A stretch of DNA of 5,385 nucleotides from Bacteroidales bacterium (GTDB taxonomy: Bacteria; Bacteroidota; Bacteroidia; Bacteroidales; UBA12077): NCBI GenBank assembly GCA_030600865.1, contig JAUVUS010000205.1, positions 1 to 5,385 on the forward strand, given 5' to 3'. How positions within the stretch are numbered: the first letter of the stretch is position 1; every line of letters starts with the position of its first letter. The notes beneath the pieces are model-generated. The model made no database searches. It was not told where the DNA came from and saw only the letters and a list, made by a program, of their open reading frames with translations. A program made the position numbers and the translations under genes. Shown piece after piece: positions 1 to 5,385 of this stretch.

Positions 1-15
1 ATCATTGAGCGTACC

Positions 16-357
16 ATGTTTTACAACGCTTCTCCAGAAATTTTCCAGAAAGCTAATGAATTAAGAAACAATATGACTGAAGCAGAAAAAATGCTTTGGG
101 AAAGATTGAGAAAAAAACAATTGGGAGTAAGATTTAAAGCACAGCATCCTATAGAGCGATTTATCGTGGACTTTTATTGTCACCAATCAAAATTAGTTGT
201 AGAATTAGATGGTGAAATTCATAAATTCCAAAAAGAATATGATCTTGGAAGAGAAGCAGAACTAGTAAAATATGAAATAAAAGTCATTAGATTTACAAAT
301 GATGAAGTAATTCAAAACATAGATAAAGTAATTGATAAAATTAAAATGAATTTATAA
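16..357 (+). CDS. DUF559 family small endonuclease-like protein
   Basis: A protein of 113 residues, matching the usual length of stand-alone DUF559 proteins. These share the PD-(D/E)XK nuclease fold of the very-short-patch repair endonuclease Vsr; their cellular role is not established. The N-terminal helix has the family pattern of an ELR pair, then MTEAEKMLWERLR (residues 20-32). The putative active site is D52 in IVDFY followed by E63 and D65 in VVELDG, with H69 just after. The C-terminal strand and helix, VIRFTNDEV (residues 90-98), is also typical. The ATG at 16 gives a normal family N-terminus, but the frame is open to the left edge, so a longer start outside the window cannot be excluded. 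After the TAA at 355-357 the same frame stays open to about 432 through GC-rich repeat DNA. The family call is firm; DNA cleavage is inferred from family membership. Confidence 0.88.
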   Translation: MFYNASPEIFQKANELRNNMTEAEKMLWERLRKKQLGVRFKAQHPIERFIVDFYCHQSKLVVELDGEIHKFQKEYDLGREAELVKYEIKVIRFTNDEVIQNIDKVIDKIKMNL

Positions 358-390
358 GACCCTCGCAGCTCCCAACCTCCCGAAGCGCCT

Positions 391-427
391 TGCCTGCCGC
401 CCGTCTGTCGGACGGACAGGGCAGGCA
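391..427. repeat. GC-rich palindromic repeat, copy A
   Basis: The outer arms TGCCTGCC (391-398) and GGCAGGCA (420-427) are perfect inverted repeats. Inside them CTGTC (405-409) pairs with GACAG (415-419) around the loop GGACG. An inverted copy lies at 3382-3418: 19 bases are identical (405-423 here against 3382-3400 there), and the match extends eight more bases after one mismatch. It is far richer in G and C than its surroundings and lies between the DUF559 stop and the first ATPase promoter. It resembles short dispersed repeats of Bacteroidota genomes. The hairpin could slow transcription out of the DUF559 gene, but no T-run follows it, so a terminator is not claimed. Confidence 0.8.
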
Positions 428-462
428 GGAAGTAAAAAGATAAAAGTGAAAGACAAAAACGT

Positions 463-493
463 TTTTATTTTCTTACAAAAATACGTATATTTG
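463..493 (+). promoter_or_regulatory. Bacteroidota-type promoter for the first ATPase
   Basis: TATATTTG at 486-493 matches the Bacteroidota -7 consensus TAnnTTTG exactly. Exactly 19 bases upstream is TTTT (463-466), one base off the TTTG -33 element. Transcription would start near 500, leaving a leader of roughly a dozen bases before the ATG at 512. The match lies downstream of the GC-rich repeat, so the ATPase gene would be transcribed separately from the DUF559 gene. Confidence 0.55.
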
Positions 494-511
494 TAATAAT
501 ATATTTACACA

Positions 512-1696
512 ATGTTTAGTCGAGAATTATTTTATACCATATTACCCCAATTGCAGCATAAAAATGCAATTGTAATAACTGGTATGCGACAGGTGGGTAA
601 AACAACCCTAATGCAACAACTCGCTAAAGTATGGAAGGGTAAATTTGCCTGGTATGATTTTGATAATCCTCTGGATCATCTTTTGTTTGAAAATATTGAT
701 TACAATGTAATTTTTGAAGATTTGCAACGTGCTACAGGAGCCAAAGATGGGGAAAGATTCCTGGTTTGTATTGATGAAATTCAGAATTTTCCTGAAATTA
801 CGAAAATAATTAAATATTTGATTGATCATTATGCTGTTAAGTTTATCGTAACCGGTTCTTCTAATTATTACTTACGTAATCTTTTTCCCGAATCGCTAAG
901 TGGAAGAAAGTTTTTATTTATACTTCATCCTTTAAGTTACAGGGAATATCTATATTTTAACAATCGTTTGTCTGAAAATGAACTTCAGCCAAATCCCGAA
1001 GAAGTATTTAAAAACCATAGCTCTGCAGCGGTTCACAAACGTAAAGACTTATTCGAACAATATATGGAATATGGAGGATTTCCGGAAGTGGCTCTCACGA
1101 AGGATTATGAAACAAAAAAACTAATTCTAAAGAATATTTTTGCTTCCTTTTTTGAAAAAGACATCAAAGTTTTTAGCGAACTTAAAAATGTAAAAGAGCT
1201 CCGCGACCTGATTATTTTACTTGGTCCACGTAATGGAAATATGTTAGATATAACCCGTCTTTCGTCAGAGTTGGGAATAAATCGTGTAAAAGCCTATAAT
1301 TATCTGGAATTTCTTGAAGGAACTTTTTTTCTTTGTCTGATACCAAAATTTACTCACAACATTGATCGCAGCGTAGCCGGTGGTAAAAAAGTGTATTTTT
1401 CAGATACAGGAATTTTGAACCTTATAACGAAAACAAGCCCGGGTCAACTACTTGAAACTACCGTTGCCAATCAATTACAACACTACGGTAATATTTCCTA
1501 TTTTAATAAAAGAAATACCGCTGAGATTGATTTTATTCTCAATAAAGAAATTGCCTTTGAAGTAAAACAAAAAGCTATTGAACCCGATTTACATAAACTT
1601 AAAAAACTTGCACAGAATCTCAACATCCAAAAACATTATATTGTAAGCAATACTCCAAGCAGTTTGGCTAATGTTGTATATCCCTGGTTTTTTTAA
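512..1696 (+). CDS. AAA_14/DUF4143 family ATPase (first of two)
   Basis: A protein of 394 residues with the usual length and layout of the AAA_14 plus DUF4143 family: an N-terminal P-loop ATPase, a middle helical/winged-helix part, and a C-terminal domain related to PD-(D/E)XK nucleases. Walker A is GMRQVGKTT (residues 24-32). Walker B is FLVCIDE (83-89), followed by IQN. The sensor-like VTGSSN is at 113-118 and SLSGR at 128-132. The family signature GGFPEV is at 188-193 and FSDTGI at 296-301. The C-terminal nuclease-like residues are present as D340 in EIDF and E350-V-K352. No signal peptide or membrane segment is seen, so the protein is probably cytosolic. The ATG at 512 sits 18 bases after a good -7 element and gives a normal N-terminus. 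ATP binding is well supported. The biological role of the family is unknown, and nuclease activity is only suggested by the motif. Confidence 0.9.
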   Translation: MFSRELFYTILPQLQHKNAIVITGMRQVGKTTLMQQLAKVWKGKFAWYDFDNPLDHLLFENIDYNVIFEDLQRATGAKDGERFLVCIDEIQNFPEITKIIKYLIDHYAVKFIVTGSSNYYLRNLFPESLSGRKFLFILHPLSYREYLYFNNRLSENELQPNPEEVFKNHSSAAVHKRKDLFEQYMEYGGFPEVALTKDYETKKLILKNIFASFFEKDIKVFSELKNVKELRDLIILLGPRNGNMLDITRLSSELGINRVKAYNYLEFLEGTFFLCLIPKFTHNIDRSVAGGKKVYFSDTGILNLITKTSPGQLLETTVANQLQHYGNISYFNKRNTAEIDFILNKEIAFEVKQKAIEPDLHKLKKLAQNLNIQKHYIVSNTPSSLANVVYPWFF

Positions 1697-1744
1697 TTCT
1701 AATTTGGTATCAACAAGAATGTCAAGAACTCTTCTCATAGCTTG

Positions 1745-1778
1745 TCCCGTTATGCTGAGCTTGTCGAAGTATACGGGA
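1745..1778. repeat. Dispersed palindrome with core GAGCTTGTCGAAG
   Basis: The arms TCCCGT (1745-1750) and ACGGGA (1773-1778) are a perfect inverted pair. They enclose a core (TGCTGAGCTTGTCGAAGTA, 1752-1770) that I recognise from memory as a short repeat found many times in diverse bacterial genomes, Bacteroidota included. It lies in the gap after the first ATPase stop, 49 bases from it. No T-run follows, so termination is possible but not claimed. A count of the core across the host genome would settle whether it is dispersed here. Confidence 0.6.
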
Positions 1779-1843
1779 ACCGAAGTAAGTAATGATCAGT
1801 GAACAAACAACAACAAAATCCTACCTAAAAACGGTACATTTCT

Positions 1844-1898
1844 CAAAAAGTCATTTGTTTTTTTGTCTTCTAATACAAAAAGTCGTTTGTTTTTTTGT
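1844..1898 (+). repeat. Two-copy 23-base direct repeat upstream of the second ATPase
   Basis: The 23 bases at 1844-1866 recur at 1876-1898 with one difference (A1853 against G1885), a period of 32 bases or about three helical turns. Each copy begins CAAAAAGTC, ends in seven T then GT, and contains TTTG. CAAAAA and TTTTTG at its ends could also pair. The second copy supplies the -33 element of the promoter proposed for the ATPase gene at 1926. Spaced copies on one helix face would suit a regulator binding site. A simple local duplication of A/T-rich DNA is the alternative. Confidence 0.7.
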
Positions 1899-1916
1899 AG
1901 CTTTATGCTAAATTTC
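1886..1916 (+). promoter_or_regulatory. Candidate promoter for the second ATPase
   Basis: TTTG (1886-1889) is followed after 19 bases by TAAATTTC (1909-1916), one base from TAnnTTTG. The spacing equals that of the candidate promoter before the first ATPase. Transcription would begin about ten bases before, or almost at, the ATG at 1926, so the message would be leaderless or nearly so. This placement argues against translation starts upstream of 1926. The sequence is A/T-rich, so a chance match is possible. Confidence 0.4.
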
Positions 1917-1925
1917 AGATCAGAA

Positions 1926-3233
1926 ATGGAAAGAACAGAAATAAATAGTTTAATTCGTTGGAAAAAATCAACACGACGAAAACCATTAATTATTCGTGGC
2001 GCAAGGCAAGTTGGAAAAACTTGGTTGATGAAAGAATTTGCAAGAACAGAATACGAACAAACCATTTATATTAATTTTGAAAGCAGTAAACATCTTAAAA
2101 ATATTTTTAAAGAAGACTTTGATATTGAAAGAATTATCACAGCCTTACAAATCGAAACCGGAATTATATTTAAGCCCAAAAACACATTAATTATTTTTGA
2201 TGAAATACAAGAAGCCCCCGAAGCAATAACTTCTTTGAAATATTTTTATGAAACGGTTCCGGAATATCATATAATTTCCGCTGGTTCACTTTTGGGTGTT
2301 GCTTTAAATAAACACACATCCTTTCCTGTTGGGAAAGTCGAATTTTTAGATCTTTATCCTTTAAGTTTTATAGAATTTCTTGTCGCTATCGGCCAAAAAA
2401 AACTTGTCTTGCTATTGGAAAGTAAAAATTGGGAGCTTATAAAAACGTTTAAGCAAAAATTCATTCAGTTTTTAAGGTATTACTACTATATTGGAGGAAT
2501 GCCCGAAGCAGTTTACTCTTTTAGTATAAACAATGATTTTGGCGAAGTAAGAAATATACAAAAAGAAATATTACTTGCATACGAACAGGATTTTTCTAAA
2601 CATGCTCCTGTAGAAATTGTGCCAAGAATAAGGATGGTTTGGAATTCAATACCAGCACAATTAGCAAAAGAAAATAAAAAATTTATTTACGGACTAATTA
2701 AAGAAGGTGCCCGGGCAAAAAATTTTGAAATGGCTATTACCTGGTTAATTGACTGTGGATTAATACACAAAATTAACAGAGTCACCAAACCTGCTATTCC
2801 ACTAAAAGCTTATATTGATTTCAGCGCATTTAAATTATTTCTTGTTGATATTGGTTTGCTGGCTGCCATGGGAAATATTGATATTAAAACATTATTAGAA
2901 GGTAATACCATATTTGAAGAATTTAAAGGAGCTATAACAGAACAATTTGTCTTGCAACAAATGCTTTACACTAAAAACTTTGATATATTTTATTGGTCAG
3001 CTGAAAGATCTAATGCTGAAATCGATTTCTTAATTCAACACAAGGGCAATGCTATTCCTGTAGAAGTAAAAGCGGAAGAAAACTTGCAAGCTAAAAGTCT
3101 GAAAGTATTTTGTCAGAAATACAATCCGGAAATATCAATTCGTACATCGATGTCTGATTTTCGCAAACAGAACTGGCTTACTAATTTGCCTTTGTATGCT
3201 ATTAGCGAATTACAGAACTTAAGTAGTCAATAA
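1926..3233 (+). CDS. AAA_14/DUF4143 family ATPase (second of two)
   Basis: From the ATG at 1926 the protein has 435 residues. The frame is open further upstream, with a TTG at 1863 and an ATG at 1905, but those add residues encoded by the direct repeat and proposed promoter. MERTEINSLIRWKK is a normal family start. Walker A is GARQVGKTW (residues 25-33), Walker B is TLIIFDE (87-93) followed by IQE, and AGSLLG is at 119-124. SFPVGKV is at 132-138, GGMPEA at 190-195 and LVDIGLLAAM at 306-315. The C-terminal PD-(D/E)XK-like residues are D367 in EIDF and E380-V-K382. No membrane segment is seen. It differs from its neighbour through most of its length (SFPVGK in place of the neighbour's SLSGR, AGSLLG in place of TGSSN), so the pair look like members of separate subfamilies rather than a recent duplication. 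ATP binding is well supported; the biological role is unknown. Confidence 0.9.
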   Translation: MERTEINSLIRWKKSTRRKPLIIRGARQVGKTWLMKEFARTEYEQTIYINFESSKHLKNIFKEDFDIERIITALQIETGIIFKPKNTLIIFDEIQEAPEAITSLKYFYETVPEYHIISAGSLLGVALNKHTSFPVGKVEFLDLYPLSFIEFLVAIGQKKLVLLLESKNWELIKTFKQKFIQFLRYYYYIGGMPEAVYSFSINNDFGEVRNIQKEILLAYEQDFSKHAPVEIVPRIRMVWNSIPAQLAKENKKFIYGLIKEGARAKNFEMAITWLIDCGLIHKINRVTKPAIPLKAYIDFSAFKLFLVDIGLLAAMGNIDIKTLLEGNTIFEEFKGAITEQFVLQQMLYTKNFDIFYWSAERSNAEIDFLIQHKGNAIPVEVKAEENLQAKSLKVFCQKYNPEISIRTSMSDFRKQNWLTNLPLYAISELQNLSSQ

Positions 3234-3381
3234 TTAATTAAAGATGACACAAACAGGCTAACATCTCACTACTCAAAACTATGGTCTATTAGCTATTTAC
3301 TGTTAATTGAACACTATTAAAAATAAATTCTTACCTTTAAATTTATTAAGGCCATCGGATGATGAAACTTTGAACCCGTCT

Positions 3382-3418
3382 TGCCCTGTCCGTCCGACAG
3401 GCGGGCGGCGGGCAGGCT
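3382..3418. repeat. GC-rich palindromic repeat, copy B (inverted)
   Basis: The reverse complement of copy A at 391-427: 19 identical bases (3382-3400), one mismatch at 3401, eight more identical bases (3402-3409), then a four-base insertion and AGGC. It folds as CCTGTC (3385-3390) with GACAGG (3396-3401) around the loop CGTCC, and TGCCC (3382-3386) can pair with GGGCA (3410-3414). It lies just upstream of the sugar transferase gene, in its probable leader. With copy A it brackets the two ATPase genes. Confidence 0.8.
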
Positions 3419-3419
3419 T

Positions 3420-3440
3420 GAAACCAGAAACCAGAAACTA
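3420..3440 (+). repeat. Three tandem 7-base units before the sugar transferase
   Basis: GAAACCA occurs twice and is followed by GAAACTA, ending four bases before the ATG at 3445. The units occupy the place where a ribosome binding site would be, yet contain no Shine-Dalgarno match, as is usual for Bacteroidota genes. The repeat may be simple slippage. Change in unit number would alter the length of the leader but not the reading frame. Confidence 0.6.
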
Positions 3441-3444
3441 AAAT

Positions 3445-4983
3445 ATGAATCGTCGCGCATTATTTATAAATACCTTTTTTGATATCCTTGCACTGTTTGT
3501 TGCATTCTTTATCATGATATGGATTAAGCCGGCAACAAAACGGGTTTATTTACCTAATTATATTATTCCTTTCCTTATTTTTGCATTCACCTGGGTTATT
3601 GTTTCCTTAATAACTCGAAAATATTCTGCTCCCCAACGTTTAAAATTAAGGCGTGCCGTTCTACTTATAATAATTGCCAACCTCACAATAACCGGAATTG
3701 CAGCAATTTTAATGTTTATGTTAAGATCCGAATTTTTTTCGCGGTTGGTTTTTGGTGGGATTATTATTTTAACCACACTTATCGAAATATTTTTTGCTTT
3801 TTGCGATTATTATATCTGTAATGCTAAAACAGGAGCCGATTCTTCAAAAGTATTTGAAGCCTACCAACGTATTGCAGGGCATCGTACCGAAGTTCCTGTT
3901 TCGGAGCTTTACCCCAAAGAATTTATTCTCGAGCCCGTACCCGAAAATATTAAAGAAACCATTATCGAGGAATCAAGCCTTGAGGTTTTTAAATTTATTT
4001 CGGAAAATATCGATCTTAATATTCCTGATTATTCCGTACTTTCAACAACAACACGATTTAATGTAGATAAACTTCAGGAAAATATCTATTTAAAAATTGT
4101 TAATCTTAAACGAATCAATGATATTCGATTTATAAATAAGTTTTTCGAGTCAGTTAACCGTAAACTTATCGATGAAGGATTTTTTATCGGATGTGTCGAA
4201 ACCAAAGATCAACGTAAACAAAGATTGTTAAAAAAATACCCTCCCGTATTAAACCGGATTTATTATTTATTTGATTTTATTATTAAGCGGATATTCCCAA
4301 AATTTAATCTTACAAAACGTATTTACTTTTTTCTTACACGTGGCGAAAACAGGGTGGTATCTAAGGCCGAAACTTTTGGCCGTTTATATTCCTGCGGATT
4401 TAGGATAGTAAATGAAAAAGAAATTCGCGGATTGCTCTATTTTGTGGCCACAAAAACCCGTGCTCCTTTTTTCGATATGGAGCCAACTTATGGTCCACTG
4501 GTAAAATTAAGACGTGTAGGTAAAAACGGAAAAATTATTAACGTTTACAAGTTACGAACCATGCACCCTTATGCAGAATATTTGCAGGAGTATGTGTATG
4601 ATAAATTTGATTTACAAGAAGGAGGTAAATTTAAAGATGATTTCAGGATAACTACCATAGGAAAAATTTTCAGAAAATTCTGGATTGATGAATTACCAAT
4701 GCTCATTAATTATTTCAGGAGAGAAATGAAACTGGTAGGTGTTCGTCCTTTAAGTAAACATTATTTTAGTTTGTATAGCAAAGAATTACAGGAAAAAAGA
4801 ATAAAAACAAAACCAGGACTGATCCCTCCTTTTTATGTTGATATGCCAAAAACTATAGAAGAAATACAAGCATCAGAATTAAAATACCTGGAAGCATACG
4901 AGAAACACCCTCTCCTAACCGACTGGAAATATTTCTGGAAAGCTGTGTGGAATATTTTGTTTAAAAAAGCGCGTAGTTCTTAA
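3445..4983 (+). CDS. Membrane sugar transferase (phosphoglycosyl transferase), unusual form
   Basis: A protein of 512 residues in three parts. Residues about 7-27, 38-57, 71-93 and 98-118 are four membrane segments. Residues about 125-345 are a soluble region without an obvious standard domain. Residues about 350-505 are a bacterial sugar transferase domain (PF02397 family): KLRRVGKNGK (354-363), YKLRTM (368-373), IDELPML with the catalytic Asp-Glu pair D415-E416, and GVRP (432-435), where most members have GPRP. Such enzymes move a sugar phosphate from a nucleotide sugar to undecaprenyl phosphate at the inner membrane, the first step of capsule, exopolysaccharide or O-antigen units. The usual GxxGWAQV stretch is replaced by KPGLIPPFYVD (456-466), and the normal re-entrant helix directly before KLRRVG is missing or displaced (a possible trace at 273-287, YYLFDFIIKRIFPKF). 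The middle part resembles the second half of a class I methyltransferase. A weak -7-like TACCTTTA lies at 3332-3339. The donor sugar cannot be told. Confidence 0.88.
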   Translation: MNRRALFINTFFDILALFVAFFIMIWIKPATKRVYLPNYIIPFLIFAFTWVIVSLITRKYSAPQRLKLRRAVLLIIIANLTITGIAAILMFMLRSEFFSRLVFGGIIILTTLIEIFFAFCDYYICNAKTGADSSKVFEAYQRIAGHRTEVPVSELYPKEFILEPVPENIKETIIEESSLEVFKFISENIDLNIPDYSVLSTTTRFNVDKLQENIYLKIVNLKRINDIRFINKFFESVNRKLIDEGFFIGCVETKDQRKQRLLKKYPPVLNRIYYLFDFIIKRIFPKFNLTKRIYFFLTRGENRVVSKAETFGRLYSCGFRIVNEKEIRGLLYFVATKTRAPFFDMEPTYGPLVKLRRVGKNGKIINVYKLRTMHPYAEYLQEYVYDKFDLQEGGKFKDDFRITTIGKIFRKFWIDELPMLINYFRREMKLVGVRPLSKHYFSLYSKELQEKRIKTKPGLIPPFYVDMPKTIEEIQASELKYLEAYEKHPLLTDWKYFWKAVWNILFKKARSS

Positions 4984-5006
4984 GTTATAAAAACAGTAGA
5001 ACCAAT

Positions 5007-5033
5007 TGTCATTCTCTGCTTGACAGGGAATCT
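5007..5033 (+). repeat. 27-base hairpin repeat, unit 1
   Basis: Begins TGTCATT and ends GAATCT. ATTCTCTG (5011-5018) pairs with CAGGGAAT (5024-5031) around the loop CTTGA, with one T-G wobble. It differs from unit 3 at a single base. It starts 24 bases after the sugar transferase stop and could act as a weak transcription barrier, though no T-run follows. Confidence 0.8.
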
Positions 5034-5056
5034 TAATAATGAAATACGATAAAATG

Positions 5057-5083
5057 AGATTTCCGATCGAGTCGGAAATGACA
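5057..5083 (-). repeat. 27-base hairpin repeat, unit 2 (inverted)
   Basis: Same length and end sequences as units 1 and 3 but on the opposite strand: it starts AGATTT and ends AATGACA. ATTTCCGA pairs perfectly with TCGGAAAT around the loop TCGAG. Read in the same direction as unit 3, the stem core is different on both sides (TCCGA with TCGGA in place of CCCTG with CAGGG), yet pairing is kept and the loop is CTCGA against CTTGA. Units 1 and 2 together form a larger inverted repeat. Confidence 0.75.
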
Positions 5084-5098
5084 TAACAAACTAGAAAA

Positions 5099-5125
5099 TG
5101 TCATTCCCTGCTTGACAGGGAATCT
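5099..5125 (+). repeat. 27-base hairpin repeat, unit 3
   Basis: The most regular copy: ATTCCCTG (5103-5110) and CAGGGAAT (5116-5123) form a perfect eight-pair stem around the loop CTTGA, with TGTC before and CT after. It ends 16 bases before the ATG of the GIY-YIG gene, so it should lie in that gene's leader if transcription starts upstream. Confidence 0.8.
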
Positions 5126-5141
5126 ATAAAATGAAAAGTAA

Positions 5142-5385
5142 ATGTGGAACTATAATTTTTATGTTTACATTTTAACAAATAAAACAGATAAAGTTCTTTA
5201 TATTGGTGTTACGAATAATTTAGAAAGAAGAATTTACGAACATAAAAATAAATTAGTGCCCGGCTTTACCATGAAATATAACGTAAACAAATTGGTATAT
5301 TTTGAACATTTTGAGAATATTAATGATGCAATACATAGAGAAAAACAGTTAAAAAAGTGGAATAGAAATTGGAAAGAAGAGCTTA
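5142..5385 (+). CDS. GIY-YIG family endonuclease, 3' end outside the window
   Basis: The frame codes 81 residues to the right edge and has no stop. It matches the small single-domain GIY-YIG nucleases (about 80-100 residues), so only a few residues should be missing. The paired strands are FYVYIL (residues 6-11, the GIY position) and LYIGVT (19-24, the YIG position). NNLERRIYEHK (25-35) carries the expected catalytic arginine and a histidine, and HREKQLKKW (66-74) carries the metal-binding glutamate E68. The ATG at 5142 is directly preceded by an in-frame TAA (5139-5141), so it is the earliest possible ATG; the next ATG at 5161 is in another frame. The family cuts DNA by a single-metal mechanism, but the role of these stand-alone bacterial members is not settled. 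No good promoter or ribosome binding site is visible; three hairpin repeats lie immediately upstream. Confidence 0.9.
   Translation, partial: MWNYNFYVYILTNKTDKVLYIGVTNNLERRIYEHKNKLVPGFTMKYNVNKLVYFEHFENINDAIHREKQLKKWNRNWKEEL

Noticed and set aside
391..427. GC-rich hairpin as an intrinsic terminator
   Set aside because: The stem is strong but is followed by purine-rich sequence, not a T-run, and its second copy lies upstream of a gene; it is better called a repeat.
608..829. Open frame of 73 codons on the - strand
   Set aside because: It lies wholly inside the first ATPase, whose Walker motifs are coded by the + strand here; it is a low-complexity shadow.
1863..1925. Upstream TTG (1863) or ATG (1905) as the start of the second ATPase
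   Set aside because: The extra residues are encoded by the direct repeat and the proposed promoter, do not resemble the family N-terminus, and the ATG at 1926 gives a normal start.
1796..2065. Open frame of 89 codons on the - strand
   Set aside because: It overlaps the start of the second ATPase and its repeat leader, and its translation shows no recognisable domain.
391..3418. The ATPase pair as a composite transposon or insertion sequence
   Set aside because: No transposase gene is present, the bracketing repeats are short palindromes, and no target-site duplication was visible beside them.
3558..3776. Open frame of 72 codons on the - strand
   Set aside because: It is antisense to the membrane segments of the sugar transferase and has no family resemblance.
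3794..4066. Open frame of 90 codons on the + strand in another frame
   Set aside because: It overlaps the sugar transferase, whose frame runs unbroken across it, and shows no domain.
5007..5125. The hairpin cluster as a CRISPR array
   Set aside because: The units alternate in orientation, are only three in number, and are separated by gaps of unequal length (23 and 15 bases).

Overview
The window is AT-rich DNA that most resembles a Bacteroidota (Bacteroidetes) chromosome. The reasons are the absence of clear Shine-Dalgarno sequences, two matches to the Bacteroidota promoter pattern TTTG-N19-TAnnTTTG, several short hairpin repeats of kinds I associate with this phylum, and the protein families present. 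The genus cannot be fixed from the sequence.

All five supported genes are on the + strand, but wide gaps filled with repeats separate them, so they do not look like one operon. (1) At 16-357 is a small DUF559 endonuclease-like protein of the PD-(D/E)XK fold. (2) A GC-rich palindromic repeat lies at 391-427. (3) Two successive ATPases of the AAA_14/DUF4143 type occupy 512-1696 and 1926-3233. They are clearly diverged from each other, and each appears to have its own promoter. The gap between them holds a palindromic repeat and a 23-base direct repeat. (4) An inverted second copy of the GC-rich palindrome lies at 3382-3418, so the two copies bracket the ATPase pair. (5) A membrane-anchored sugar transferase (phosphoglycosyl transferase) of unusual architecture occupies 3445-4983. 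(6) Three 27-base hairpin repeats in alternating orientation lie at 5007-5125. (7) A GIY-YIG endonuclease gene starts at 5142 and runs off the right edge.

The sugar transferase probably starts a lipid-linked glycan for capsule, exopolysaccharide or O-antigen, but no other glycan gene is in view. The two ATPases belong to a widespread family with no settled role. The small nucleases at both ends sit beside short dispersed repeats, giving the region the look of a patchwork of small accessory genes and repeat elements. No RNA gene, CRISPR array or complete insertion sequence was seen. The observations most worth following up are the hybrid architecture of the sugar transferase, the compensatory base changes in the hairpin repeats next to the GIY-YIG gene, and the inverted palindromes around the ATPase pair.
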